Shown here one piece after another: positions 1 through 7,973 of a DNA stretch of 17,069 nucleotides. The notes beneath the pieces are model-generated. The model had not been told where the DNA came from and searched no databases. It worked only from the letters and a program-made list of their open reading frames with translations. The position numbers were made by a program, and so were the translations under genes. Numbering within the stretch: position 1 is the stretch's first letter; each line of letters opens with the position of its first letter. This DNA comes from JBBSVE01 sp038233815. Its GTDB lineage: Bacteria; Pseudomonadota; Alphaproteobacteria; Rhodobacterales; Rhodobacteraceae. The stretch spans positions 1-17,069 of the forward strand of contig JBBSVE010000061.1 in assembly GCA_038233815.1 (NCBI GenBank). The letters run 5' to 3'.

Positions 1-112
1 GCCCCCGGGCCCCCCCCCTCACGCCGGATGGTTGGGGGGTGGTTGCGCCGGGGGCCCCATGGGCGGGCCGGGGTGGGGGGGGGTTCGGTTCCGGCCGGGG
101 GGGGGGGGGGGG
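1..112. other. G/C-homopolymer low-complexity edge
   Basis: The stretch contains 16 consecutive G (97-112), nine G (75-83) and nine C (10-18), unlike anything else in the window. The minus-strand frame remains open, reading Pro-rich sequence. This may be a genuine Pro-rich segment or, more likely, poor base calls at a contig end. Confidence 0.6.
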
Positions 113-1252
113 CAAGCCGTACGGTCGCCGCCCGTCGACACGCTGCGTCGTGGCGAGAATGAGAGGCTGCGCCACGCTCGGTTCCGATCGCAGTGAGCGT
201 TCGAGATCGGAGCGGTAGGGATCGATGCGCCGGTCGATCGGCCGGGTCGCCGCACCCGCCCGGCGTTCGGCCATGGTGGAGGCCACCGCGGCCTTCAGAT
301 GGGCGATGGCGTTCAGCCGGCGCTGGTTGCTGTCCTCCTGCATCTCCGCGTTGGTCTGGTCGATCAGACGGCGAACGGACGCCTCGTCGCCGTCCGGGGC
401 CGCTGTGGGCCGGTCGGGCGCGGGGCGGTCGGGCACAGAGCGGTCGGGCACAGAGCGGTCAGGCGCTGTGCGGTCCGGGACGGGGCGTCTGGGTCGCACC
501 TGCACGACCGAGGGGAGGGTCGGGCGGCCCGGACCCTCCACGGAGCCAAGTGCGCGGGCAAGGTCCGCCTCCGCCGCGTCCGAGAGGCCGGAGGGGGCCG
601 GCTCGGAGGTCGTGCGACGAATGCGGATAACACGCGCGCGGGCGCGCTGGAGCTTGTCGGTGGCGGCGGGCGGGTGAAGTTCTATCACATCGGCATCGGT
701 GGGACCGGAGGGCGGGGCCGGCGGGGCGTCTGCTGCCAGATCCATCGGCGGCGTATCGTCCCGCGGGGCCTCCGCGTCGTCGGCAGCCCCGTCCTGCGCC
801 GCCTCGTCGCTCTGCGCGGGGTCTGGCACCGGACACGCGCCACTCTCCTCCGGGTCTTCGGCGCCCGCCTCCCGGCGATCGGATTCCGGGGCGGGCGGAC
901 CCGCCTCCAGATCCTGCGCCACCGCCCGCCTCACGCGGGCGAGCTTCTCGGCCACGCTCCGCGACAGGGCGGGAGAGATCGCGACAGCCTCCACCACCGG
1001 GCGCGAGGCCGAGAGCAGCATCGCGCCGCCCTCCTCGATTCGCGCCTCCACCCGCGCGGTGGTCCCCCGTTCGGCGATCCGGCGCAGCGCCGGGGCGTCG
1101 GGAAAGCGACCCTCAGCGGCAAGATCCCGGACATGGCCCACGATGGCCTGCAACGTGGCAAACGGATCGTCGAACCCTTCCAGCCTGCAGGAGAGTGTCC
1201 CGTAGGACACAGTGAGTATCTTGCTTCCCCCATCCATCGGCGGACTGTCCAT
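1..1252 (-). CDS. Conserved Rhodobacterales hypothetical protein (often labelled 'chemotaxis protein CheA'), 3' end missing
   Basis: The minus-strand frame from ATG 1252 stays open to the window edge, giving 417 codons and no stop. GAGG lies 6 nt before the ATG. The N-terminus (MDSPPMDGGSKILTVSYGT, then LEGFDDPFATLQAI and an RDLAAEGRF segment) is the conserved start of a family I know from Rhodobacteraceae, where databases often call it 'chemotaxis protein CheA' or lipoprotein. No histidine-kinase or receiver motif is visible, so that label looks wrong. The middle is acidic and Ala/Pro-rich, probably disordered. Around residues 256-281 there is a PDRxx pentapeptide repeat. A motif like PLILATTQRVDG (residues ~360-372) follows, matching a later conserved block of the family. 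The last ~40 residues are Pro-rich and coincide with G homopolymers, so they may not be reliable. It is divergent from thiN. Function unknown; family call fairly sure. Confidence 0.75.
   Translation of the reverse strand, partial: MDSPPMDGGSKILTVSYGTLSCRLEGFDDPFATLQAIVGHVRDLAAEGRFPDAPALRRIAERGTTARVEARIEEGGAMLLSASRPVVEAVAISPALSRSVAEKLARVRRAVAQDLEAGPPAPESDRREAGAEDPEESGACPVPDPAQSDEAAQDGAADDAEAPRDDTPPMDLAADAPPAPPSGPTDADVIELHPPAATDKLQRARARVIRIRRTTSEPAPSGLSDAAEADLARALGSVEGPGRPTLPSVVQVRPRRPVPDRTAPDRSVPDRSVPDRPAPDRPTAAPDGDEASVRRLIDQTNAEMQEDSNQRRLNAIAHLKAAVASTMAERRAGAATRPIDRRIDPYRSDLERSLRSEPSVAQPLILATTQRVDGRRPYGLPPPPPRPEPNPPPPRPAHGAPGATTPQPSGVRGGARG
411..485. repeat. 15-bp tandem repeat, five units, inside the left-edge gene
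   Basis: Five consecutive 15-bp units start at 411, 426, 441, 456 and 471 and share the core CGGTCGGGC or a one- to two-base variant. The units at 426 and 441 are identical (CGGTCGGGCACAGAG). Read on the minus strand they encode PDRxx pentapeptides (TAPDR, SVPDR, SVPDR, PAPDR). The period is a multiple of three, so copy-number change would keep the frame. Confidence 0.9.
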
Positions 1253-1355
1253 GTCTGACCTCGATGCCCCAGTCTACGCCGGGAAAGGTTAATTGATTGG
1301 ACAACCGGGGGCAATTTGAACCATCACCCCCCAAAGGCCGGGGCACGGAAAGCGC

Positions 1356-2009
1356 ATGATCATCGACTCCGCCACGCCTCTGACGCTGATCGCCGGGGGG
1401 CCGGTCCGGCGGATCGACCTGCGCGCGGCGCTCCGCCTCGCACCCCGGCTGGTGGCGGCCGATGGCGGCGCCGACCGCGCGCTGGCGCTGGGGGCCCGGC
1501 CGGAGGCGGTGATCGGAGACATGGACTCAGTTGGGGAGGCCGCGCGCGAAAGCCTCGGCCCCGCGCGGTTCCATGCCATCGAGGAGCAGGAGAGCACCGA
1601 TTTCGACAAGGCGCTGCGCCATATGCGGGCGCCGCTGGTGCTGGGCCTCGGCTGCCTCGGCGGGCGCGTCGATCACGAGCTTGCGGTTCTGAACGCGCTG
1701 GTGCGGACCGATACGCGCTGCCTGCTCATCGGGCGCCAGGATCTGGTGTTTCACGCGGGCGCGGGCGTCGATCTCGCGCTGCGGACGGGGGACCGGCTCT
1801 CGCTCTTTCCGATGGCTTCGGTGACGGGCCGGTCAGAGGGGTTGGAATGGCCGGTCGACGGGCTGGAGTTTGCGCCGGACGGGCGGATCGGCACTTCCAA
1901 CCGTGTGACGGGGCCGGTGCGGCTGCATTTCGATGCGCCGGGGATGCTGGTGCTGGTCCCGCGTTCGCGGCTCGGCGCGGTGGTCAGCGCGCTGGCACCG
2001 GCGGACTGA
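1356..2009 (+). CDS. thiN: Thiamine pyrophosphokinase
   Basis: Transfers pyrophosphate from ATP to thiamine, giving thiamine diphosphate in the cytosol; in alphaproteobacteria this is the usual route for salvaged thiamine. The 217-residue length fits the bacterial ThiN/TPK family. Visible motifs, in order, are AADGGAD (34-40), GDMDS (54-58), EQESTDFDKAL (77-87) and GCLGGRVDHE (99-108). These are the conserved Asp-rich substrate/Mg2+ and nucleotide-binding segments of the family. The start is ATG 1356 with GGAA 5 nt upstream. It is divergent from the left-edge gene (103-bp spacer), and its 3' end overlaps the convergent permease gene by 26 bp. No thiamine riboswitch is apparent in the short leader. 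Sure of the family. Confidence 0.93.
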   Translation: MIIDSATPLTLIAGGPVRRIDLRAALRLAPRLVAADGGADRALALGARPEAVIGDMDSVGEAARESLGPARFHAIEEQESTDFDKALRHMRAPLVLGLGCLGGRVDHELAVLNALVRTDTRCLLIGRQDLVFHAGAGVDLALRTGDRLSLFPMASVTGRSEGLEWPVDGLEFAPDGRIGTSNRVTGPVRLHFDAPGMLVLVPRSRLGAVVSALAPAD

Positions 2010-2910
2010 CGCTGACGCGGGCCGACACGCGTTCGCGGTGGATGATGTAGAGGCCGGAGCCGCAGATGATGGCGATGCCCACCCATGTCAGCGCGTCGGG
2101 AAAGTCGGAGAAGACCGCATAGCCGAGGCCCACCGCGGCGACGATCTCCGCGTAGTGCAGGGGTGCCAAGGTGGCCGACGGCGCGAACTTCAGCGCGTAG
2201 GTCATGCACAGGTGGCTGACAGCCGCCCAGAACCCGACCCCGAAGAGCCAGAGCCATGCCGCCCCCTCGGGCTGCACGGGGTCGAGCGACGCCACGCCCG
2301 ACCCCGTTGCCAGCCATAGGATCGGCAGGCACAGCACGATGCCCGCCAGCGAGGTGTGGAGCTGCATCGTCACCGGATGGAGCGCGCGAGCGATGTGGCG
2401 CGTCAGCAGCATGTAGGCCGCGAAGGCGAAGGCGGTGCCAAGCGGATAGAGCGCGACCGTCCCGAATGCCGCGATGGAGGGCTGGATCACCAGAAGCGCG
2501 CCGAAGAACCCCACGGCGCAGGCCATGATCCGGCGCGGTCCGACCTCGTCGCCAAAGAGCAGGCGACCGAGGAGAAGCAGGATGAACGGCTCCACGAACG
2601 CGATGGCCAGCGCGTCGGCGATGGGCATCACGGTCAGTGCCGCGACGAAGCACCAGGTGGAGAGCATGAGGAACACCGCGCGCAGCAGCGTCAGGCTCAG
2701 CACGCGCCTGCCCGCCCCCAGCGGCAGACGAAGCGCGATCACAAGCGGCACCATCACGGCGCCCTGCACGACGAACCGCGCAGCGACGATCTGGCCCACC
2801 GGAATCGTCGCGGTGGCAAGCTTGGAGGACACGTCGAGAAGCGGCGCCAGCGCGCAGAACGCGAGCATGAGGCCGATGCCGGGGAGGATGCGGTCCGTTG
2901 TCGCGGGCAT
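1984..2910 (-). CDS. DMT-superfamily (EamA-type) permease
   Basis: Integral inner-membrane protein of 308 residues from ATG 2910, with the usual ten hydrophobic segments arranged as two EamA halves. The first half begins near GIGLMLAFCALAPLLDVSSK. The junction falls near AVGFFGALLVIQPS, and the second half contains YALKFAPSATLAPLHYAEIV, typical of drug/metabolite exporters. The C-terminal tail after the last segment is short and polar. An in-frame TTG at 2934 would add eight residues. Neither start has a clear Shine-Dalgarno, so ATG was preferred. It lies 58 bp downstream of sdaA on the same strand and may be cotranscribed, which hints at amino-acid or metabolite export. The substrate cannot be read from sequence. 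Confidence 0.88.
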   Translation of the reverse strand: MPATTDRILPGIGLMLAFCALAPLLDVSSKLATATIPVGQIVAARFVVQGAVMVPLVIALRLPLGAGRRVLSLTLLRAVFLMLSTWCFVAALTVMPIADALAIAFVEPFILLLLGRLLFGDEVGPRRIMACAVGFFGALLVIQPSIAAFGTVALYPLGTAFAFAAYMLLTRHIARALHPVTMQLHTSLAGIVLCLPILWLATGSGVASLDPVQPEGAAWLWLFGVGFWAAVSHLCMTYALKFAPSATLAPLHYAEIVAAVGLGYAVFSDFPDALTWVGIAIICGSGLYIIHRERVSARVSVSPPVPAR

Positions 2911-2968
2911 GATCGCGGCGTAGCGGGCGGGCAAGGCGGCGTAAAGCGGGAAATGGGCGGTGCAGGTC

Positions 2969-4348
2969 TCAGCAGTTCGGCACGTTCACGGCAAGACCGC
3001 CAAGCGACGTCTCCTTGTATTTCTCGTGCATGTCGCGCCCGGTCTGGCGCATCGTCTCGATGCAGGCGTCGAGGCTCACGAGATGCACGCCGTCGCCGCG
3101 CAGCGCCAGCGACGCGGCCGAGATCGCCTTGATCGCACCCAGCCCGTTCCGCTCGATGCAGGGCACCTGCACCAGACCCTTCACCGGGTCGCAGGTCATG
3201 CCCAGATGATGCTCCAGCGCGATCTCGGCGGCATTTTCCACCTGTTCGGGTGTGCCGCCCGTCACGGCGGCAAAGCCCGCAGCGGCCATCGCGGCGGCCG
3301 ACCCCACCTCCGCCTGACAGCCGCATTCCGCGCCCGAGATCGAGGCGTTGTGCTTGCAGAGCCCGCCGATCGCCGCCGCTGTCAGCAGGAAGTCGGCAAT
3401 CCGCGAAGGCGCCGCCCCCGGCACATGGTCGAGCCAGTAGCGGATCACCGCCGGCACGACCCCCGCCGCCCCGTTGGTGGGTGCCGTCACGACCTGACCG
3501 CCAGCAGCGTTTTCCTCGTTCACCGCCATCGCATAGAGGCTCATCCAGTCGTTGGTGGTGTGCGGTGCTGTCATGTTCATACCGCGCTCGGCCAGCAGCG
3601 CCTCGTGGATGCCGCGCGCGCGCCTGCGGACCCGGAGGCCGCCGGGCAGGATGCCGGTCCCCTCCATCCCCCGGTCGATGCAGTCGGTCATCACCTGCCA
3701 GAGCCGCGCGATACCCTCGTCGATCTCCCGCTCCGTGCGGCGGGTGCGCTCGTTCGCGCGCGTCATCCCGGCGATGGAGAGGCCGGAGGCGTGGGCCATC
3801 TCCAGCATCTCCGCGGCGGTCTGGAACGGCCACGGTACGTCGGAAGTGGCCGAGCCCTTCGTGCCGGCCGAGGCTTCGAGTTCCGCCGCGGTCAGCACGA
3901 AACCGCCGCCGATGGAATAGTAGGTCTCCGACGCGATCACGTCGCCTTGCGCGTCAGTGGCGCGCAGCACCATGCCGTTGGCGTGGCCGGGCAGGGCGGG
4001 CCCGTAGTCGAACGCCAGATCGGCGGACGGATCGAAGGCGAGCGTGCCGAGCCCCGGCGCCTCGATGGCTTTCGTGGCATGGATCCGGGCCAGAACCTCC
4101 TCCGCCCGGTCGGCGTCATAGGTCGCGGGCTCGAACCCTGCGAGGCCGAGGATCGTGGCCCGGTCCGTCGCATGCCCGATGCCGGTGAAGGCGAGGCTGC
4201 CGTGCAGCGTCGCGCGCAGCCCGCGGGCGTGGAACGGACTGCCGCGCAGCATCTCCAGAAAGCGCGCGGCGGCGACCATCGGTCCCATGGTGTGCGAGGA
4301 GGACGGACCGATCCCGACCTTGAACATGTCGAACACGGAAAGGAACAT
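2969..4348 (-). CDS. sdaA: L-serine ammonia-lyase (iron-sulfur, single-chain)
   Basis: Deaminates L-serine to pyruvate and ammonia using a [4Fe-4S] cluster. The 459-residue length matches single-chain SdaA enzymes. The N-terminal substrate motif GIGPSSSHTMGPM is at residues 12-24. APTNGAAGVVPA and the C-terminal alpha domain follow. Cysteines C344, C386 and C397 are placed as the three cluster ligands. The last residue is a cysteine (C459), as in the Legionella enzyme, where the terminal Cys occupies the active site. The start is ATG 4348, because CGGAGG lies 6 nt upstream and MFLSVFDMFKVGIGPS is the canonical N-terminus; a longer in-frame start at 4441 has no such support. Divergent from rpiA, followed by the permease. 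Confidence 0.96.
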   Translation of the reverse strand: MFLSVFDMFKVGIGPSSSHTMGPMVAAARFLEMLRGSPFHARGLRATLHGSLAFTGIGHATDRATILGLAGFEPATYDADRAEEVLARIHATKAIEAPGLGTLAFDPSADLAFDYGPALPGHANGMVLRATDAQGDVIASETYYSIGGGFVLTAAELEASAGTKGSATSDVPWPFQTAAEMLEMAHASGLSIAGMTRANERTRRTEREIDEGIARLWQVMTDCIDRGMEGTGILPGGLRVRRRARGIHEALLAERGMNMTAPHTTNDWMSLYAMAVNEENAAGGQVVTAPTNGAAGVVPAVIRYWLDHVPGAAPSRIADFLLTAAAIGGLCKHNASISGAECGCQAEVGSAAAMAAAGFAAVTGGTPEQVENAAEIALEHHLGMTCDPVKGLVQVPCIERNGLGAIKAISAASLALRGDGVHLVSLDACIETMRQTGRDMHEKYKETSLGGLAVNVPNC

Positions 4349-4495
4349 GGCGCGCCTCCGGGCTTGGGGGTCCGACGGGTGTAGCCGGGGGACGGACCGT
4401 TCGGGGTGTGAAAACCGACATGGCAGGGGCGGTCGCGCCAATCAAGGCATTGCGCGCCACCACTTTGCCCCCTCGCGCCCTGCGGCCGGTTTGCC

Positions 4496-4501
4496 TATAA
4501 G
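4496..4501 (+). promoter_or_regulatory. Possible -10 element for rpiA
   Basis: TATAAG lies 27 bp before the rpiA ATG in the 180-bp sdaA/rpiA divergent spacer. That would give a leader of about 20 nt containing the GGGGAG Shine-Dalgarno (4517-4522). No convincing -35 hexamer is found at 16-18 bp spacing, so the call rests on the -10 alone. Confidence 0.3.
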
Positions 4502-4528
4502 CAACACCACCGAAGTGGGGAGACGCCG

Positions 4529-5317
4529 ATGCCGTCCGGGCTTTCACCGATCGACAAGGCCAAGTTCGTCGCCGCCAAGCGGGCGGTGGCGTTCGTGCAG
4601 AATGGCATGCGGCTGGGCCTCGGCACCGGATCGACCGCCGCGTGGATGGTGCGCTGTCTGGGGGAGCGGGTGCGGGAGGAGAACCTGCGCGTCACCTGCG
4701 TCCCGACCTCGGCCCGCACCGCCGACCTCGCACGGCAGATGGGCGTGCCGATCGTGTCGCTGAACGAGGCGAAATGGCTCGATCTCACGATCGACGGGGC
4801 GGACGAGTTCGACGCGGATCTCTCGCTCATCAAGGGCGGGGGGGCGGCGCTGCTGCACGAAAAGATCGTGGCGACGGCGTCCGACCAGATGATCGTGATC
4901 ACCGACGCTGGCAAGGAGGTGAAGGCACTCGGGGCCTTCCCTCTGCCGGTGGAGGTGGTCCGCTTCGGCTGGGAAACGACGAAGGCGCTGATCGAGGAGG
5001 CGCTGGTCGCCGCCGACGTGCTGGGCCGCGAGGCGACGCTCCGCATGGACGGCGACGCACCGCTGGAGACGGCGGGCGGCAACCTCATCATCGACCTGCA
5101 TCTGAAGCGGATCGGCAATCCGCGCCAGCTCTCGCTTGTCCTGAACCAGATCGCGGGGGTGGTGGAGAACGGCCTCTTCATCGACATCTGCGATATCGTC
5201 GTGGTGGGCCACGGCGACGGCCGCGTGGTGGTGCGCGATATCCATGCAGGCACGGTGGCGGACGAGCGGATGGATTTCCTGCCTACCGACAACATCTTTG
5301 CCGATCAGGATGACTGA
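4529..5317 (+). CDS. rpiA: Ribose-5-phosphate isomerase A
   Basis: Interconverts ribose 5-phosphate and ribulose 5-phosphate in the pentose phosphate pathway (cytosol). The 262 residues include the phosphate-binding GLGTGST (30-36), the DLTIDGADEFD segment (85-95) with catalytic Asp89, and LIKGGGAALLHEK (100-112) with Lys102 and catalytic Glu111 by analogy with E. coli RpiA Asp81/Lys94/Glu103. The start is ATG 4529 with GGGGAG 6 nt upstream. The gene runs into gor after a 42-bp spacer, and the two are probably one transcript. The pair is metabolically coherent, since the pentose phosphate pathway supplies NADPH for glutathione reductase. Confidence 0.97.
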   Translation: MPSGLSPIDKAKFVAAKRAVAFVQNGMRLGLGTGSTAAWMVRCLGERVREENLRVTCVPTSARTADLARQMGVPIVSLNEAKWLDLTIDGADEFDADLSLIKGGGAALLHEKIVATASDQMIVITDAGKEVKALGAFPLPVEVVRFGWETTKALIEEALVAADVLGREATLRMDGDAPLETAGGNLIIDLHLKRIGNPRQLSLVLNQIAGVVENGLFIDICDIVVVGHGDGRVVVRDIHAGTVADERMDFLPTDNIFADQDD

Positions 5318-5359
5318 ATTGCAACGGCGCCGGGTCGCCGGACAGAAAGGCAGGACGGC

Positions 5360-6745
5360 ATGACGTTCGACTGTGATCTCTTCGTGATCGGCGGCGGGTC
5401 CGGCGGCGTGCGGGCGGCGCGCATCGCGGCAGAACACGGCGGATCGGTCGCGCTGGCCGAGGAAAGCCGCATGGGCGGCACCTGCGTGATCCGGGGCTGC
5501 GTGCCCAAGAAGCTGATGGTCTTCGCGTCCGGCTACCCGGAGGCGGTGGCGGAGGCGCAAGCCTACGGCTGGGACGCCCGGATCGGAGCGTTCGACTGGC
5601 CATCCTTCCGCACCCGCCTTCACGCCGAGCTCGACCGGCTGGAGGGGGTCTATCGCCGCAACCTCGACAAGGCCGGGGTCAGGATCCACGATACGAGGGC
5701 GACCATCGTCGATCCGCACACGGTAAGCCTCGCCACGGGGGAGGTGGTGCGCGCGCGTCATATCCTCGTTGCCACCGGGGGGCGGCCGGTGCGGCCAGAC
5801 CTGCCGGGGGCGGACCTCGGACTGGTGTCGGATGACATGTTCGACCTCAAAACCCTGCCCAAGCGCCTGCTGATCGTAGGCGGCGGCTATATCGGATGCG
5901 AGTTTGCCTGCATCATGCAGGGTCTGGGCGTCCATGTCTCGCTCTACTACCGTGGCGAGCAGATCCTGCGCGGGTTTGACGACGAGGCGCGGGGGCTTGT
6001 CGCGGAGGCGATGATCGGGCGCGGTATCGACATCCGCTGCGGCACGGACCTCACGTCGCTGGAAAAGGCCGGGGATGGCCTTCGCGTCCATCTGATCGAT
6101 GGTGCTGCGGAGGATTTCGACGCGGTCCTCTTTGCCACCGGGCGCGCACCCAACACGACGGGTCTGGGGCTGGAGGCGGCGGGTCTGGCACCCGGCAGGA
6201 AGGGCGAGGTGGCGGTGGACGCTCATAGCCAGACCCCGGTGCCCTCGATCTTTGCGGTGGGCGACGTGACCGACCGCGTGGCGCTGACCCCGGTAGCGAT
6301 CCGCGAGGGGCAGGCCTTTGCCGACACGGTGTTCGGCGGTGCCTCAAGGACGGTCGATCACGACCTCTATGCCTCCGCCGTCTTCACCCGGCCGGAGATC
6401 GGGACCATCGGCCTGTCGGAGGAGAATGCCGCCGCCCGCGAGCCGGTGGAGATCTATGCCACCGACTTCCGCCCTATGCGGCAGGCCTTCATCGACGCCC
6501 CGGACCGCGTGATGATGAAGCTCGTCGTCAGCCGTGCGACGCGCCGGATCCTCGGCTGTCATATCGTCGCGGATAATGCGGGCGAGCTGATCCAGATGGC
6601 TGCGATAGCCATCACGATGGGCGCCACGAAGGAGGATTTCGACCGGACGATGGCGGTGCATCCCACCATCTCGGAGGAGATCGTGACGCTGAAGACGCCG
6701 GTCCGGACCTATCCGGTTCAATCGGACGCACGCACGAAAACTTGA
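5360..6745 (+). CDS. gor: Glutathione-disulfide reductase
   Basis: FAD-dependent reductase that regenerates GSH from GSSG with NADPH. It has 461 residues, the usual Gor size. Domains in order: an FAD Rossmann motif GGGSGGVRAA (11-20); the redox-active disulfide in GGTCVIRGCVPKK (C42 and C47); a second Rossmann motif GGGYIGCEFA followed by YYRGEQILRGFD, whose two arginines match the NADPH-specificity positions of E. coli Gor; and a dimerisation domain ending in HPTISEE with His434 and Glu439. The start is ATG 5360 with AGGA (5352-5355) upstream. Downstream, hflK begins 55 bp later; whether it is cotranscribed is unclear. Confidence 0.96.
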   Translation: MTFDCDLFVIGGGSGGVRAARIAAEHGGSVALAEESRMGGTCVIRGCVPKKLMVFASGYPEAVAEAQAYGWDARIGAFDWPSFRTRLHAELDRLEGVYRRNLDKAGVRIHDTRATIVDPHTVSLATGEVVRARHILVATGGRPVRPDLPGADLGLVSDDMFDLKTLPKRLLIVGGGYIGCEFACIMQGLGVHVSLYYRGEQILRGFDDEARGLVAEAMIGRGIDIRCGTDLTSLEKAGDGLRVHLIDGAAEDFDAVLFATGRAPNTTGLGLEAAGLAPGRKGEVAVDAHSQTPVPSIFAVGDVTDRVALTPVAIREGQAFADTVFGGASRTVDHDLYASAVFTRPEIGTIGLSEENAAAREPVEIYATDFRPMRQAFIDAPDRVMMKLVVSRATRRILGCHIVADNAGELIQMAAIAITMGATKEDFDRTMAVHPTISEEIVTLKTPVRTYPVQSDARTKT

Positions 6746-6800
6746 ATTCCGCGCCGGGATGACCAAATCAGGCGCAACAGGACACGAGGGAAAGACACAC

Positions 6801-7973
6801 ATGGCAGGTAACGGGGGCCCCTGGGGCAATGGGGGCGGCAATCGCGGCGACGACGACAAACGCAAGGAACAGCCGCCCCGCGGTGGCCGTCGGGGTGACG
6901 GGCCGCAGATCCCCGAGATCGACCAGATCGTGAAAAAGGGGCAGGAGCAGCTGCGCGTCCTGATGGGCGGGCGCAACCGCGCCTCGCAGAACGGCGGCGG
7001 CGGCGGCGGTGACGGCGGGCGCTTTCCGGGCGGCGGCGGGATCGGCAAGCAGGGCATCGCGCTCGTGGCGGTTGGTCTGGTCGCGGTCTGGGCCTTCGCG
7101 TCCTTCTATTCCGTCCGGCCTGAGGAACGCTCGGTGGAGCTGTTCCTCGGCAAGTTCTATGCGGTCGGCGATCCCGGCCTGAATTTCGCGCCCTGGCCGT
7201 TCGTGACCGCCGAAATCGTGCAGGTCACGGGGGAGCGTCAGACCGACGTGGGCACCGGCAAGAACGGGCCGATGGACAACGGTCTGATGCTGACCCGCGA
7301 CCAGAACATCGTCGATATCGAGTTCCAGATCGTCTGGAACGTCTCCGACCCGGCGAAATATCTCTTCAACCTTGCGGAGCCGACGGACACCGTGAAGGCC
7401 GTTTCCGAATCCGCCATGCGCGACATCATCGCGCGGTCGGAACTGGCGCCCGTCCTGAACCGCGACCGGGGCGTGATCGCCACCGATCTGCGCTCTGCCG
7501 TTCAGGGCACGCTCGACAGTTATCAGGCGGGGATCAACGTGGTCCGGGTTAACTTCGAGAAGGCCGATCCGCCCAAGGAGGTGATCGACAGCTTCCGCGA
7601 GGTGCAGGCCGCGCAGCAGGAACGCGACCGCCTCCAGAAGGAAGCCGACGCCTATGCCAACAAGGTGACGGCCGGCGCACGCGGCGAATCCGCCCGTCTG
7701 ACCGAGGAGGCGGAAGGCTACCGCGCCAAGGTCGTGAACGACGCTCAGGGTGAGGCGAGCCGGTTCGACAGCGTTTATGCCGAATATGTTAAGGCGCCTG
7801 CCGTGACGCGCAAACGGATGTATCTCGAGACGATGGAGACGGTTCTGGGCAACATGAACAAGGTGATCCTCGACGGCGTGGGCGGTGCGGGACAGCAGGG
7901 CATCGTGCCTTATCTGCCGCTCAACAACCTCGGTGGACAGGCGAAACCGACCAACGGGGGGACCGGACAATGA
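6801..7973 (+). CDS. hflK: FtsH protease modulator subunit HflK
   Basis: Inner-membrane SPFH (stomatin/prohibitin) protein that, with HflC, forms the large periplasmic cage around the FtsH protease and limits its access to substrates. The 390 residues begin with a Gly/charged N-terminal region (1-80, including a run of Gly). One membrane segment follows (about 86-104, GIALVAVGLVAVWAFASFY), then the SPFH domain starting at VRPEERSVELFLGKF. A long helical region rich in Ala/Glu/Arg and a Gly/Asn-rich tail complete the protein. The start is ATG 6801 with GAGGGAA 8 nt upstream; an in-frame ATG at 6759 lacks this. Its stop overlaps the hflC start (ATGA), indicating translational coupling. Confidence 0.96.
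   Translation: MAGNGGPWGNGGGNRGDDDKRKEQPPRGGRRGDGPQIPEIDQIVKKGQEQLRVLMGGRNRASQNGGGGGGDGGRFPGGGGIGKQGIALVAVGLVAVWAFASFYSVRPEERSVELFLGKFYAVGDPGLNFAPWPFVTAEIVQVTGERQTDVGTGKNGPMDNGLMLTRDQNIVDIEFQIVWNVSDPAKYLFNLAEPTDTVKAVSESAMRDIIARSELAPVLNRDRGVIATDLRSAVQGTLDSYQAGINVVRVNFEKADPPKEVIDSFREVQAAQQERDRLQKEADAYANKVTAGARGESARLTEEAEGYRAKVVNDAQGEASRFDSVYAEYVKAPAVTRKRMYLETMETVLGNMNKVILDGVGGAGQQGIVPYLPLNNLGGQAKPTNGGTGQ

Noticed and set aside
299..1258. Long plus-strand open frame (319 codons) across the left-edge gene
   Set aside because: It is the antisense shadow of the minus-strand gene, which has a Shine-Dalgarno and a recognised conserved N-terminus; the plus-strand protein is Arg/Gly-rich with no family likeness.
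4129..4142. T-arm-like sequence (GGCTCGAACCCTGC) hinting at a tRNA
   Set aside because: It is within sdaA, encoding a GFEPATYD segment, and no acceptor stem, D-arm or anticodon arm can be formed around it.
2960..4384. 474-codon plus-strand open frame over sdaA
   Set aside because: It mirrors sdaA, whose active-site motifs and cluster cysteines are complete on the other strand.
4544..6226. 560-codon minus-strand open frame over rpiA and gor
   Set aside because: It is a high-GC antisense artefact spanning two well-supported genes; the product is rich in Arg, His and Pro with no motif.
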